From Pseudomonas arcuscaelestis (GTDB lineage Bacteria > Pseudomonadota > Gammaproteobacteria > Pseudomonadales > Pseudomonadaceae): a DNA stretch of 64,000 bases. Where the stretch lies: contig NZ_JACOPV010000001.1 of the NCBI RefSeq assembly GCF_016881005.1, forward strand, positions 248,001 through 312,000, in the 5' to 3' direction. The notes below the pieces were generated by a model. The model had not been told where the DNA came from. It was given only the letters and a program-made list of their open reading frames with translations, and did no database searches. Made by a program: the position numbers and the translations under genes. Below are positions 19,249 to 28,421 of this stretch, one piece after another; positions within the stretch are counted from its first letter, which is position 1; each line of letters opens with the position of its first letter.

Positions 19249-19641
19249 TCATACTTGTGCCTGACTGCTGACAAAGGGCTTCAAATGCCGCCCGATACCC
19301 TCGCTTAATAGCACCGCCATCAACGTCAGGCTGCCATTGAGGCTGGCATAAAACAGCGCGCGTACCGGGTGTTCGGGCATTAGCCAATAGAGGATCAACG
19401 CAGCTTGGGCCAGCGTCAGCAAGAGACGAACACGCAAACGCATGATCATGGCGACGGGAATACTGAAGATCATCAGCAAATACCAGGCTCCCCAGGCGAC
19501 CATTCCAGCAGCCACGCCTCGGGCGGTGAAACCGCCAAAATTCTGTTTGTAATAGCTGACAGCGTAATCGTTGAGCAGCACAAAAAGCACACATGCCAGG
19601 GTGTGCAGAGCGAAATTGAGTAGAAGACGGCGCCGGATCAT
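19249..19641 (-). CDS. Small integral membrane protein, unknown function
   Basis: A 130-residue, strongly hydrophobic protein with about four predicted membrane helices (LLLNFALHTLACVLFVLL; MVAWGAWYLLMIFSIPVAMI; LLTLAQAALILYWLM; LNGSLTLMAVLLSEGI) and a short basic N-terminus. I do not recognise a family. It lies between the SCP2-like gene and the HU gene, all on the minus strand but separated by gaps of about 138 and 154 nt, so an operon is not obvious. Confidence 0.7.
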   Translation of the reverse strand: MIRRRLLLNFALHTLACVLFVLLNDYAVSYYKQNFGGFTARGVAAGMVAWGAWYLLMIFSIPVAMIMRLRVRLLLTLAQAALILYWLMPEHPVRALFYASLNGSLTLMAVLLSEGIGRHLKPFVSSQAQV

Positions 19642-19740
19642 ACGACACCCAAGCCACGAACCGCCGTCCTGGCGTTATAAGTCTTGCAGTGCATCTTGCG
19701 TCCCTCCTTGGACGTATTCCGCAGCCAGGCAGCGGTAATG

Positions 19741-19766
19741 AAAACGGGCACCGCGCAGGTACCCGT
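19741..19766 (-). terminator. Intrinsic terminator of the HU gene
   Basis: On the minus strand ACGGGTACC pairs with GGTGCCCGT (9 bp including one G-T wobble) around a 5-nt loop, followed by TTTT. It lies about 30-55 nt after the HU stop codon. Confidence 0.75.
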
Positions 19767-19795
19767 CTTCCAATGCAATCAACCCATGCGAGGCA

Positions 19796-20071
19796 TCAAG
19801 GATTGACGCTGTCCTTCAGGGACTTGCCTGGCTTGAACGCAACGGTATTGCTGGCTTTGATTTTGACAGGCTCGCCGGTTTGCGGGTTTTTGCCAGTGCG
19901 AGCACCGCGGTGACGTTGCAGGAAGGTGCCAAATCCGACCAGAGTCACACTGTCTTTACGATGCAGTGCGCCAGTGATTTCTTCGAGAACGGCGTTGAGC
20001 ACGCGATTGGCTTGCTCTTTGGTGAGGTCGGCCTTTTCAGCGATAGCTGCGGCGAGTTCTGGTTTGCGCAT
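19796..20071 (-). CDS. hupA: HU-family nucleoid DNA-binding protein
   Basis: A 91-residue HU protein that bends and compacts DNA. It begins MRKPELAAAIAEKADL, has the dimer core (RVLNAVLEEITGAL) and the DNA-binding arm GFGTFLQRHRGARTGKNPQ, and ends in the FKPGKSLKD helix. The longest frame runs 48 codons further upstream, but the family N-terminus fixes the start at 20071, preceded by an AGAGG-like site. Pseudomonas has several HU paralogues (hupA, hupB, hupN); the symbol is assigned from its position beside the rubredoxin genes. Confidence 0.93.
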   Translation of the reverse strand: MRKPELAAAIAEKADLTKEQANRVLNAVLEEITGALHRKDSVTLVGFGTFLQRHRGARTGKNPQTGEPVKIKASNTVAFKPGKSLKDSVNP

Positions 20072-20258
20072 AGTGAAGCCTCTTAGACGGTTTTTTGTTT
20101 TTATGCCGTGCTGCTCTTCGCAAGCAGCGCCCAAGGCACCGCAGGCTCTAAACTGCGGCAGACGGGAGTGAGAATGGCATGCCGTCAGGGGCCGCGCCAG
20201 TCTCTGGGCGGCCATTGTTCACGCAAACACAGGGGTAATCCGACAGAATGCAGGCCGT

Positions 20259-21407
20259 TTACGCCATAAGCGCGGGAAGTTGCCGATTTAGAGCCAGCTT
20301 CTCCATGACTGCCGAGCCCGTAAGGGCGTAGCCGAGCAGGTTGCCTTCAGCATCGTGACAGAGCACTTTAAGGTCGATGCCCTGGCCTTCAACGTGCCAG
20401 GTACCTTCACAACCATGAGGCGGCACAGATACCACCAACGGGCAGGCGGGGGTTTTTACCGTTACCGGCATGGGGCCATAGGCAACCGCCGTAGGGTTAC
20501 CAACCAAGGTTTGCGCCAAGGCGCGCGCGCAATTCATCAGCGGCATGACATAAAGCAGATTCAAACCATCGACTTCGGCGCAGTCGCCCAGTGCATAGAT
20601 ATTGGCATGGGAGGTGCGCAACTGCCGATCGACCACTACACCTCGGTTGACCTGCAAGCCGGCTGCAGCGGCCATATCGATACGCGGACGCAAGCCGACA
20701 GCAGAAACCACCAAATCGCACGCGATTACCAGGCCGTCGGACAGGTGCGCCTCCAGGCCTGCGCCAACCCGCTGCAGGCGGGTCAACACCGGGCCCAGGT
20801 GCAAGCGTACCCCGAGCCCTTCCAGGCAGGTCTGCACGGCAGCTGCGGCAGCCGGATGCAATAGAGTTGGCATCACCTGCTCACAGGGCGCCACCAAATC
20901 CACCTGGAAACCTCCCAGGCTCATGTCATTGGCGAACTCACAGCCTATAAGCCCAGCGCCCAAAATCAACACCCGCTGCTTGCCTGCAGCGGCGGCGCGA
21001 AATCGAGCGTAATCCTCGAGGTCGTTGATCGGAAAAATCGCATCGCCGGCATCGCCTTCAACCGGCACCTGCACGGTTTGCGCCCCCCAAGCCAGAATCA
21101 GGTCGCGGTAGATAACCTGCTCCTCACCAATCCACAGGCGCTTATGACCAGGGTCGATTCCGCTGATACGGGTGTGGGTGCGTACTTCGGCGTTGAGCTG
21201 CTCGGCCATGGCTCCGGGTTCGGCCATGCTCAGGCCGTCAGCATCCTTGTTCTTGGCAAAGCCGGTAGAAAGCATTGGCTTTGAGTAGGATCGGCCATCA
21301 TCGGCGGTAATCAGTAACAGCGGCGAATCGCCGTCGAGCTTGCGAAATTCGCGGGCCAGGTTGTAACCCGCCAATCCTGTTCCAACAATTACCACTGGAG
21401 CCGTCAT
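20259..21407 (-). CDS. rubB: Rubredoxin-NAD(+) reductase
   Basis: A 382-residue FAD-dependent pyridine-nucleotide disulfide-oxidoreductase-type flavoprotein. The FAD Rossmann motif is at the N-terminus ([14 protein letters not shown]), the NAD-binding motif is near residue 147 ([14 protein letters not shown]), and the second FAD motif is [13 protein letters not shown]. It passes electrons from NADH to the rubredoxin encoded 34 nt upstream in the same operon, for alkane hydroxylation or oxidative-stress reductions. No alkane hydroxylase gene is in the window, so the electron acceptor is open. Confidence 0.95.
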   Translation of the reverse strand: MTAPVVIVGTGLAGYNLAREFRKLDGDSPLLLITADDGRSYSKPMLSTGFAKNKDADGLSMAEPGAMAEQLNAEVRTHTRISGIDPGHKRLWIGEEQVIYRDLILAWGAQTVQVPVEGDAGDAIFPINDLEDYARFRAAAAGKQRVLILGAGLIGCEFANDMSLGGFQVDLVAPCEQVMPTLLHPAAAAAVQTCLEGLGVRLHLGPVLTRLQRVGAGLEAHLSDGLVIACDLVVSAVGLRPRIDMAAAAGLQVNRGVVVDRQLRTSHANIYALGDCAEVDGLNLLYVMPLMNCARALAQTLVGNPTAVAYGPMPVTVKTPACPLVVSVPPHGCEGTWHVEGQGIDLKVLCHDAEGNLLGYALTGSAVMEKLALNRQLPALMA

Positions 21408-21441
21408 GCCATGCCTTCCTCGAATCTTGGTTATAAAATGA

Positions 21442-21609
21442 TCAGCCGATAGCGATCATTTCGAAGTCCATCTTGCCTACGCCACAGTCTGGACACAGCC
21501 AGTCCTGCGGAACATCTTCCCAGCGTGTGCCTGGGGCGATGCCGTCATCCGGCCAGCCCTCGGCCTCATCGTAAATCAGACCGCAAACAATACACTGCCA
21601 CTTTTTCAT
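21442..21609 (-). CDS. rubA: Rubredoxin
   Basis: A 55-residue iron-only electron carrier. The four iron-ligating cysteines are in two CxxC-G knuckles: CIVCG (Cys6, Cys9) and CPDCG (Cys39, Cys42), separated by the family's [17 protein letters not shown] loop. I chose the ATG at MKKWQC; an upstream in-frame start adds five residues. Only one rubredoxin gene is here, whereas P. aeruginosa has two in tandem. Confidence 0.96.
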   Translation of the reverse strand: MKKWQCIVCGLIYDEAEGWPDDGIAPGTRWEDVPQDWLCPDCGVGKMDFEMIAIG

Positions 21610-21777
21610 CACGTTTTTCCTCAACGAATCCAGGCTTTGGAGTGGCCGCTCTAGACAAAATTACATTGGCGACCATCTAAGGAAGGGCTTTGTACTGGAG
21701 CCAGGTGCCAGCATGCAAGCCGGATCGGGCAATCATGCTAAGCTCGCCGTCTCTTTGGCCTGTTAATCCATACCATC

Positions 21778-22341
21778 GTGTCGTACGAAACGTTGCAAGC
21801 GCCCGCTGCAGAATGGTTGCAGCACTCTCAGGTAGCAGACAGCGCAACGCCCGCGCTTCTGGACTGGTTGTTCGATCAAGGATCTCTGACCCGTCGCCTG
21901 ACTCGATTATCCGCCGACCACTTTTCCGTTACACCCCTTTATGAAGGATGGCAGCCGCTGCGTGATGACGAGTGCCAGGCATTAGGCCTGGCCCCGCAAA
22001 GCGAAGGCTGGGTACGCGAAGTGTATTTGCGAGGCCACGGCCAAGCCTGGGTGTTCGCCCGAAGCGTCGCCGCACGTAGCGCTCTGGAAAGCGGCGGGCT
22101 GGATATGGAAGCGTTGGGCAGTCGCTCCCTGGGGGAGCTGCTGTTCTGCGACCATGCCTTCACGCGCCGTGCCATTGAAGTCTGCCATTACCCCAAGACC
22201 TGGCTGCCGACCATCGATGCCAGCGACAAACTCTGGGGACGGCGCTCACGCTTCGATCGTGACGCGTTGAGCATCTTGGTAGCCGAAGTCTTCCTGCCTT
22301 CACTGTGGCAGGCTACCGAGATTGCCGGGGGGATCCGCTGA
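21778..22341 (+). CDS. ubiC: Chorismate--pyruvate lyase
   Basis: A 187-residue UbiC protein that converts chorismate to 4-hydroxybenzoate and pyruvate, the first committed step of ubiquinone synthesis. Recognisable parts are the [12 protein letters not shown] segment near the N-terminus, [18 protein letters not shown] and the C-terminal WGRRSRF. The start is GTG. Its TGA overlaps the ubiA ATG by one base, so the two are translationally coupled. Confidence 0.94.
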   Translation: MSYETLQAPAAEWLQHSQVADSATPALLDWLFDQGSLTRRLTRLSADHFSVTPLYEGWQPLRDDECQALGLAPQSEGWVREVYLRGHGQAWVFARSVAARSALESGGLDMEALGSRSLGELLFCDHAFTRRAIEVCHYPKTWLPTIDASDKLWGRRSRFDRDALSILVAEVFLPSLWQATEIAGGIR

Positions 22342-23228
22342 TGTACCTGCAACTGCTCAAGTCGCTCAATCGCCTGCACCCACGGGCCTGGGATTTTATC
22401 CAACTTAGCCGCATGGACCGGCCGATCGGCATTTACCTGCTGCTTTGGCCAACGCTTTCGGCTGTGTGGATTGCCGCCAAGGGCACGCCAACCCTGGCCA
22501 ACGTGCTGATTTTCACCCTCGGCGTGGTAATGATGCGTGCGGCCGGTTGCGCTATCAACGATTTCGCCGACCGCAAGGTCGATGGTCACGTCAAACGTAC
22601 GGCCGACCGCCCCTTGGCCGCTGGCAGGATCAATGCCCGCGAAGCATTGGTACTGTTTGCCGTGCTGGTGGGCGCCAGTTTCCTGCTGGTGCTATGCACC
22701 AACACCAGGACTGTGTGGCTATCGTTCGGCGCCGTGGCGCTAGCGGCGTGCTATCCGTTCATGAAGCGCTACACCTACTACCCACAAGTAGTGCTGGGGG
22801 CAGCGTATTCATGGGGCATTCCCATGGCCTTCACCGCAGCCAACGGCGAGCTGCCGGCCATCGCCTGGCTGCTGTACATCGCCAATTTGCTGTGGACCGT
22901 GGGTTATGACACCTACTACGCCATGGTCGACCGCGATGACGATCTGAAGATTGGGGTGAAATCCACTGCCATTCTGTTTGGCGAAGCTGATCGGGTCATC
23001 ATCCTGACCCTGCAGGTACTTTCGCTAGGCTGCCTGTTGCTGGCAGGCATGCGTTTTGAATTGGGCGGCTGGTTCCATCTGGGCCTGATGGCAGCGTTGC
23101 TGTGCTTTGTCTGGGAATTCTGGTCGACCCGCAATCTCGACCGAGAGTCCTGCTTCAAGGCGTTTTTGCACAACCACTGGGCTGGGCTGCTGATATTCGT
23201 GGGGATTGTGCTGGATTACAGTTTCTGA
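22341..23228 (+). CDS. ubiA: 4-Hydroxybenzoate polyprenyltransferase
   Basis: A 295-residue integral-membrane prenyltransferase that attaches the polyprenyl tail to 4-hydroxybenzoate. Both Asp-rich motifs are visible: NDFADRKVD (first, about residue 73) and [13 protein letters not shown] (second, near residue 190), among about eight or nine membrane helices. I chose the ATG at MYLQLLKS, which overlaps the ubiC stop; the longer frame starts inside ubiC. Confidence 0.96.
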   Translation: MYLQLLKSLNRLHPRAWDFIQLSRMDRPIGIYLLLWPTLSAVWIAAKGTPTLANVLIFTLGVVMMRAAGCAINDFADRKVDGHVKRTADRPLAAGRINAREALVLFAVLVGASFLLVLCTNTRTVWLSFGAVALAACYPFMKRYTYYPQVVLGAAYSWGIPMAFTAANGELPAIAWLLYIANLLWTVGYDTYYAMVDRDDDLKIGVKSTAILFGEADRVIILTLQVLSLGCLLLAGMRFELGGWFHLGLMAALLCFVWEFWSTRNLDRESCFKAFLHNHWAGLLIFVGIVLDYSF

Positions 23229-23230
23229 AC

Positions 23231-23287
23231 CCGCGCGGGGCAAGCCCACTCCCACCCGAGCAGCAGTGGAAGCGGGCTTGCCCTGTG
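23231..23287. repeat. Paired inverted REP elements (REPIN-like)
   Basis: Two REP-like units face each other between the convergent ubiA and secreted-repeat genes. The left unit contains GGGGCAAGCCCACTCCCAC and the right unit GTGGAAGCGGGCTTGCCC, separated by a short spacer. The GGGCTTGCCC-type palindrome is the usual Pseudomonas intergenic REP core. The position suggests transcript ends for both genes. Confidence 0.75.
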
Positions 23288-23300
23288 ATTAACGTCGCGG

Positions 23301-23672
23301 TCACTTGATCACATGCCACACATCCTTCATGCCATCACCGGTCATATCCCCGCCTTTCTTGTCCTTGATGAAGGTGTAGACCGGCTTGCCCTTGTAAGCC
23401 CACTGCATTGAACCGTCGTCACGCTTGATCTGCGTCCACCCCTCTTCGGCCATGTCACCATCCTTGACCAGCAACGGCGGCCAGTTCTTGGCGCACTCAT
23501 CGTTGCACATGGATTTTCCGCCCGAGTCCTTGTCGAAGGTATAAAGCGTCATGCCGGCATGGTCGACCATCACACCATCTTTCATCATGGCATGATGGGC
23601 GGAAGCGATTCCCGGCAAGGCCAGTGCCACTGCAGTGAAAAGCGCCATCCAGTTCAGCGTATGTCGTGTCAT
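23301..23672 (-). CDS. Secreted repeat protein (COG4315/lipoprotein_15 type)
   Basis: A 123-residue exported protein. A signal peptide (LFTAVALALPGIASA) is followed by two copies of the secreted repeat: one with MTLYTFDKDSGGKSMCNDEC, the other with PVYTFIKDKKGGDMTGDG and the terminal VWHVIK. The Cys pair in CNDEC is typical. Function is unknown. I chose the ATG at MTRHTLNW because the signal peptide begins there; the longest frame adds 31 residues of atypical sequence. Confidence 0.85.
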   Translation of the reverse strand: MTRHTLNWMALFTAVALALPGIASAHHAMMKDGVMVDHAGMTLYTFDKDSGGKSMCNDECAKNWPPLLVKDGDMAEEGWTQIKRDDGSMQWAYKGKPVYTFIKDKKGGDMTGDGMKDVWHVIK

Positions 23673-23748
23673 TGGATCCACCGTGTTTCTCGGGAGAGGG
23701 AATGTAAGCCTAGCCCAGTAACCGAATGTTGCTGCTATAGCCCACGAC

Positions 23749-23766
23749 TTGTCACACGACTGCAAT
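23749..23766 (+). promoter_or_regulatory. Candidate Pho box upstream of phoB
   Basis: Two 7-mers with Pho-box character, TTGTCAC and CTGCAAT, are separated by 4 nt (11-bp phase), with a weaker third (CCGTTAT) one turn later. They lie 52-70 nt before the phoB ATG. PhoB autoregulation through such sites is established in enteric bacteria and Pseudomonas. The second half-site is imperfect. Confidence 0.55.
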
Positions 23767-23818
23767 AATTCCGTTATCTAATGCGGGCCAAGACACCTTT
23801 AATGGAAGAGGTTTAAGC

Positions 23819-24508
23819 ATGGTTGGCAGAAACATTCTCATCGTTGACGACGAAGCGCCAATTCGCGAAATGATCGCCGTTGCATTGGAGATGGCCGGCT
23901 ATGACTGCCTGGAAGCAGAAAACTCCCAGCAGGCCCACGCCATCATCGTCGACCGCAAGCCAGACCTGATCCTGCTGGACTGGATGCTCCCGGGCACCTC
24001 TGGCATCGAGCTGGCCCGACGCCTCAAGCGCGACGAGCTGACCGGCGATATTCCGATCATCATGCTCACCGCCAAGGGTGAAGAAGACAACAAGATCCAG
24101 GGTCTTGAAGTTGGCGCTGATGACTACATCACCAAACCCTTCTCACCTCGCGAGTTGGTGGCCCGCCTGAAGGCCGTGCTGCGCCGTGCAGGTCCAAGCG
24201 ACGGCGAAGCGCCAATTGAAGTCGGCGGTTTGCTGCTCGATCCCATCAGCCATCGGGTCACCATCGACGGCAAGCCTGCTGAAATGGGGCCTACCGAATA
24301 TCGCTTGCTGCAGTTCTTCATGACCCACCAGGAACGTGCCTACACACGTGGCCAATTGCTCGACCAGGTATGGGGCGGCAATGTCTATGTCGAAGAGCGC
24401 ACCGTCGATGTGCATATCCGCCGTCTGCGCAAGGCACTGGGTGAGGCTTACGAGAATCTGGTACAAACTGTGCGTGGGACCGGTTATCGCTTCTCGACCA
24501 AAAGCTGA
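23819..24508 (+). CDS. phoB: Phosphate-regulon response regulator PhoB
   Basis: A 229-residue OmpR/PhoB-type regulator. The receiver domain has the acidic pair in IVDDE, the phosphorylation site in LLDWMLPG (Asp54) and the Lys in [11 protein letters not shown]. The C-terminal winged helix carries [21 protein letters not shown] and [12 protein letters not shown]. When phosphorylated by PhoR under phosphate limitation it activates pst and other Pho genes. phoR follows 42 nt later. A GGAAGAGG site precedes the ATG. Confidence 0.97.
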   Translation: MVGRNILIVDDEAPIREMIAVALEMAGYDCLEAENSQQAHAIIVDRKPDLILLDWMLPGTSGIELARRLKRDELTGDIPIIMLTAKGEEDNKIQGLEVGADDYITKPFSPRELVARLKAVLRRAGPSDGEAPIEVGGLLLDPISHRVTIDGKPAEMGPTEYRLLQFFMTHQERAYTRGQLLDQVWGGNVYVEERTVDVHIRRLRKALGEAYENLVQTVRGTGYRFSTKS

Positions 24509-24550
24509 ATCGATAATCAGGCCAAGGTATAGGAAAGGACGCGTCGTTAA

Positions 24551-25861
24551 TTGAACCAGAACTGGCATGGCACCCTGATTCGCCACATGCTGCTGTTGAT
24601 TACCGCCTGCCTGCTGGTTGGTTTGATCAGTGGTTATTACGGCTGGAGCCTGGCCCTTGGCCTGGCGCTCTACTTGGGCTGGACACTCAAGCAACTGTTG
24701 CGCCTGCACGAGTGGCTACGCTTGCACAAGCCCGATGAGGCACCGCCCGATGGGTATGGCTTGTGGGGCGAGGTGTTCGACAGCATTTATCACCTGCAAC
24801 GCCGCGACCAACGCGTGCGTGGCCGTCTGCAGGCAGTGATCGATCGCGTGCAGGAGTCCACAGCGGCTCTCAAGGATGCTGTGATCATGCTCGACAGCGA
24901 TGGCAACCTGGAATGGTGGAACCGCGCTGCTGAAACCCTGCTAGGCCTGAAAACTCCCCAGGACAGCGGTCAACCAGTAACCAACCTGGTTCGCCACCCG
25001 CGCTTCAAGGAGTACTTCGAACAGGAGAACTACGTCGAACCGCTGGAAATACCGTCACCGATCAACGACCGCCTGCGCGTGCAGCTGCATATCACCCGGT
25101 ATGGCAACAATGAACATCTGATGCTGGTCCGCGACGTCACCCTTATCCACCAGCTCGAACAAATGCGTAAGGACTTCGTTGCTAACGTCTCTCATGAGCT
25201 GCGCACGCCGTTGACCGTCATTGCCGGCTACCTGGAAACCTTGCTCGATAACGTCGAGCAGGTGAACCCGCGCTGGGTCCGGGCGCTACAGCAGATGCAA
25301 CAACAGGGCCTGCGCATGCAGACCCTGCTCAACGACCTGCTGCTGCTGGCCAAGCTTGAGGCCACGGACTACCCCTCGGACAACCAGCCAGTGGCCGTAG
25401 AACCACTCCTGCAAACGATCAAAAACGATGCCCAAGCCCTGTCGGGTCAACGCAACCAGCGCATCACGCTGGAAGCCGCTCCCGGCATTCGTCTCAAAGG
25501 CAGTGAGGCGGAGTTGCGCAGCGCCTTCTCCAATCTGGTCTTCAATGCCGTCAAGTACACTCAGGATGAAGGGCAGATCCGCATCCGCTGGTGGGCCGAC
25601 GAACACGGCGCGCACTTGAGCGTCCAGGATTCGGGGATTGGCATTGATGCCAAGCACCTGCCACGCCTGACCGAACGTTTTTATCGGGTCGACTCCAGTC
25701 GAGCGTCCAACACTGGCGGTACCGGCCTTGGTCTGGCGATCGTCAAGCACGTACTCTTGCGGCACCGCGCACGCCTTGAGATCAGTAGCGTGCCAGGCCA
25801 TGGCAGCACCTTTACCTGTCATTTCGCCCCCACCCAGATTGCCCAACGCACGCCCGTCTGA
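24551..25861 (+). CDS. phoR: Phosphate-regulon sensor histidine kinase PhoR
   Basis: A 436-residue membrane kinase. Its N-terminal hydrophobic region spans residues 11-50. A charged linker precedes a PAS domain (about residues 98-200: LKDAVIMLDSDGNLEWWN), the HisKA domain with VSHELRTPLT (phospho-acceptor His215), and the HATPase domain with N, G1 (DSGIGID) and G2 (GGTGLGLAIVKH) boxes. The start codon is TTG; the encoded MNQNWHG N-terminus is the usual Pseudomonas one. There is no large periplasmic sensor domain, as expected for PhoR, which responds through PstSCAB-PhoU. Confidence 0.96.
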   Translation: MNQNWHGTLIRHMLLLITACLLVGLISGYYGWSLALGLALYLGWTLKQLLRLHEWLRLHKPDEAPPDGYGLWGEVFDSIYHLQRRDQRVRGRLQAVIDRVQESTAALKDAVIMLDSDGNLEWWNRAAETLLGLKTPQDSGQPVTNLVRHPRFKEYFEQENYVEPLEIPSPINDRLRVQLHITRYGNNEHLMLVRDVTLIHQLEQMRKDFVANVSHELRTPLTVIAGYLETLLDNVEQVNPRWVRALQQMQQQGLRMQTLLNDLLLLAKLEATDYPSDNQPVAVEPLLQTIKNDAQALSGQRNQRITLEAAPGIRLKGSEAELRSAFSNLVFNAVKYTQDEGQIRIRWWADEHGAHLSVQDSGIGIDAKHLPRLTERFYRVDSSRASNTGGTGLGLAIVKHVLLRHRARLEISSVPGHGSTFTCHFAPTQIAQRTPV

Positions 25862-25909
25862 AGGTTCGCCACTAGGCAATTGCGCCCTCACCCGCTACAT
25901 TGGCGGACT

Positions 25910-25931
25910 TGTGCCAGCGAATGCTGGCACA
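25910..25931. terminator. Perfect hairpin after phoR
   Basis: TGTGCCAGC and GCTGGCACA form a 9-bp perfect stem around a GAAT tetraloop, 49 nt after the phoR stop. Only a mixed pyrimidine tract (ATTTCTTCC) follows, so it is a weak terminator or an mRNA 3'-end stabiliser. Confidence 0.5.
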
Positions 25932-25976
25932 GCATTTCTTCCCATTTTCAAATGACGGACCCCGTAAAACCCCATC

Positions 25977-27317
25977 ATGGACCCATCCCCTGGTATTAGC
26001 TTCGCCTCACTTTTTGCCGATTTCGGCATGATTCTTTTTGCTCTGCTGCTGGTACTGCTCAACGGCTTTTTCGTTGCTGCCGAGTTCGCCATGGTCAAAT
26101 TGCGCTCGACAAAGGTCGAGTCGATTGCCGTGCAGCATGGCTGGCGCGGGCAAATCCTGCGCACCGTACACAACCAGCTGGACGCCTACCTTTCGGCTTG
26201 CCAGCTAGGTATCACCCTCGCCTCGCTGGGCCTGGGCTGGGTTGGTGAGCCCGCTTTCGCCCACTTGCTCGAGCCTTTACTGGCGGCTGTCGGCGTGCAG
26301 TCGCCGGAAGTCATCAAGGCAGTGTCGTTCTTCAGTGCCTTCTTCGTGATTTCCTACCTGCACATCGTGGTGGGTGAGCTGGCGCCCAAGTCCTGGGCCA
26401 TTCGCAAACCCGAGCTGCTGTCGCTGTGGACTGCAGTGCCGCTGTACCTGTTCTACTGGGCAATGTACCCGGCAATTTACCTGCTCAACGCCAGCGCCAA
26501 CGCCATTTTGCGCATTGCCGGCCAAGGTGAACCCGGTCCGCACCACGAACACCACTACAGCCGTGATGAACTGAAGCTGATTCTGCACTCCAGCCGTGGC
26601 CAGGACCCTAGCGACCAAGGCATGCGTGTTCTGGCTTCAGCGGTGGAAATGGGCGAACTGGAGGTGGTCGACTGGGCCAACTCCCGTGAGGACATGGTCT
26701 GCCTGGAAGCACATGCGCCGCTTAAAGAGATCCTGGCGATGTTCCGTCGGCACAAGTTCAGCCGCTACCCGGTGTTCGACTCCCAGCGCGGTGAGTTCAT
26801 CGGCCTGCTGCACATCAAGGATCTGCTGTTGGAGCTGGCTGATCTGGAGCACATACCCGAGTCGTTCAATCTCGCCGAGCTGACCCGGCCGCTGGAGCGC
26901 GTGTCCCGACACATGCCGCTGTCGCATCTGCTCGAGCAGTTCCGCAAGGGCGGAGCGCACTTTGCCCTGGTTGAAGAAGCCGACGGCAAGGTGATTGGCT
27001 ACCTGACCATGGAAGACGTGCTGGAAGTGCTGGTAGGTGACATCCAGGACGAGCATCGCAAGGCCGAACGCGGCATCCTCGCCTACCAGCCAGGCAAACT
27101 GCTGGTTCGTGGCGACACGCCGTTGTTCAAGGTCGAGCGTCTGCTGGGCGTGGACCTGGATCACATCGAGGCAGAAACCCTTGCCGGCCTCGTGTACGAG
27201 ACCCTCAAGCGCGTTCCTGAAGAAGAAGAGCAGATGGAAGTCGAAGGCCTGCGTATCATCATCAAGAAGATGAAAGGCCCGAAAATCGTCCTGGCGAAAG
27301 TGCTCAAACTCGATTGA
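25977..27317 (+). CDS. CNNM/CorC-type membrane protein (DUF21-CBS-CorC_HlyC)
   Basis: A 446-residue protein of the so-called hemolysin family. The N-terminal CNNM/DUF21 membrane domain spans about residues 15-190 (LLLVLLNGFFVAAEFAMV). A CBS pair (about 220-345: FSRYPVFDSQRGEFIGLLHI and VIGYLTMEDVLEVLVGDI) and a C-terminal CorC domain follow. Relatives are linked to magnesium/cobalt efflux or membrane repair; hemolysis is a historical label. It sits between the phoBR and pst clusters, as in other pseudomonads. Confidence 0.9.
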   Translation: MDPSPGISFASLFADFGMILFALLLVLLNGFFVAAEFAMVKLRSTKVESIAVQHGWRGQILRTVHNQLDAYLSACQLGITLASLGLGWVGEPAFAHLLEPLLAAVGVQSPEVIKAVSFFSAFFVISYLHIVVGELAPKSWAIRKPELLSLWTAVPLYLFYWAMYPAIYLLNASANAILRIAGQGEPGPHHEHHYSRDELKLILHSSRGQDPSDQGMRVLASAVEMGELEVVDWANSREDMVCLEAHAPLKEILAMFRRHKFSRYPVFDSQRGEFIGLLHIKDLLLELADLEHIPESFNLAELTRPLERVSRHMPLSHLLEQFRKGGAHFALVEEADGKVIGYLTMEDVLEVLVGDIQDEHRKAERGILAYQPGKLLVRGDTPLFKVERLLGVDLDHIEAETLAGLVYETLKRVPEEEEQMEVEGLRIIIKKMKGPKIVLAKVLKLD

Positions 27318-27323
27318 GTCGTC

Positions 27324-28220
27324 TTATGGGTTGCCAGCTGTAAAGTTCGGCAACCCAGCGACAGGCTGATTGAACTGGTAAGGAATGGATACAAGCTCGA
27401 GCCCGACGTTGCGCTGCACCACAAAGTGCAGATGCGGGCCCGTGCTGTTACCGGTGTTGCCGGATTTCGCCAGAGCGGTCCCGTACACCACTTGCTGGCC
27501 CTCCCGCACCACCACAGAACCACGCATCAGGTGCAGATAGACGCCCATGGTGCCGTCGTCGTGCAGAATCCGCACGTAATTGCCCGATGGATGAGTGCCG
27601 CGCCCGCTCTGACTGTTCTCGGTCTTGATCACTATGCCCGCCCGCGAGGCGATGATTGGTGTTCCTTCCGGCATCGCGATGTCCATCGCATAGCGTCCTT
27701 TAGGACCGAAGTGACTGTAGCGCCCATTTGGACCTTGGGTTAAGTGGAACGGCCCGCCGCGCCACGGCAACGGGTACCTAAACGCCTGATAACGCGACCC
27801 AGGATTCCCCAGTGCGTAGGAGAACTTCTCTTGATAACTCACTGGCTGGTCCGGTTTCTGTGCGTTGACTATTGTCAGCAACACCGCCGCCCGAGCAGGC
27901 ACCACGCGACGTACTAGCCGCGTACCGGCGCCCTTGGCATTACCGAGGCGCTCCAGGCGCAGTTCAACTTCTACCGGCGCAAAGGTGTCATTGCGGGCGC
28001 TGAAGCTCACGCCAGTAGCGAACTTGATGGCGTGCAGTTTCACCTGACCTTCCAATTGCTCGACCATCCGATCACCGAAGACGAAGGCCTTGGTGCCGGT
28101 TAGTGGACGATCGGAATAAGAAACCACCCCGTAGGGATCGGTGCTTTTGTAGAGCGTCGAGGCCAGTGCCGGGCCACAAGCCACGAGCAAGGCACAAAAC
28201 AGCAGCGAGCGTGCAGGCAT
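27324..28220 (-). CDS. Secreted M23-family (LytM) peptidoglycan peptidase
   Basis: A 298-residue exported protein with an N-terminal signal peptide (LLFCALLVACGPALA). A beta-rich middle region follows, then the M23 domain with zinc-ligand motifs: YSHFGPKGRYAMDIAMP (His and Asp) and TGPHLHFVV. The complete ligand set suggests an active endopeptidase that cleaves cell-wall cross-links. A Cys in the signal is not followed by a clear lipobox. It converges with the CorC-like gene with only 6 nt between stops. Confidence 0.9.
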   Translation of the reverse strand: MPARSLLFCALLVACGPALASTLYKSTDPYGVVSYSDRPLTGTKAFVFGDRMVEQLEGQVKLHAIKFATGVSFSARNDTFAPVEVELRLERLGNAKGAGTRLVRRVVPARAAVLLTIVNAQKPDQPVSYQEKFSYALGNPGSRYQAFRYPLPWRGGPFHLTQGPNGRYSHFGPKGRYAMDIAMPEGTPIIASRAGIVIKTENSQSGRGTHPSGNYVRILHDDGTMGVYLHLMRGSVVVREGQQVVYGTALAKSGNTGNSTGPHLHFVVQRNVGLELVSIPYQFNQPVAGLPNFTAGNP

Positions 28221-28397
28221 GACTAGTGGCTTTATGACAGTTGATATCTGTCGAAGCCTAGCAGCGAATTTCAGCAGAGGAATGGCGAGAGTGTTTCAGC
28301 GCCGTGCCAGGAGACGAGTGGTGTACTGATCGAAGTCCACGCATCAACCCGGCGATCGGCGTATGGCAACTGCAATCGGGCAACAGCTGGCCTTCAC

Positions 28398-28419
28398 CCG
28401 AGGCAACCCCGCTCCTACC
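28398..28419 (-). repeat. Single degenerate REP element
   Basis: On the minus strand GGTAGGAGCGGGGTTGCCTC resembles the Pseudomonas REP core (GTAGGAGCGGGCTTGCCCCG). It lies 3-24 nt after the response-regulator stop codon and probably affects its transcript end. It has no inverted partner nearby. Confidence 0.5.
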
Positions 28420-28421
28420 TA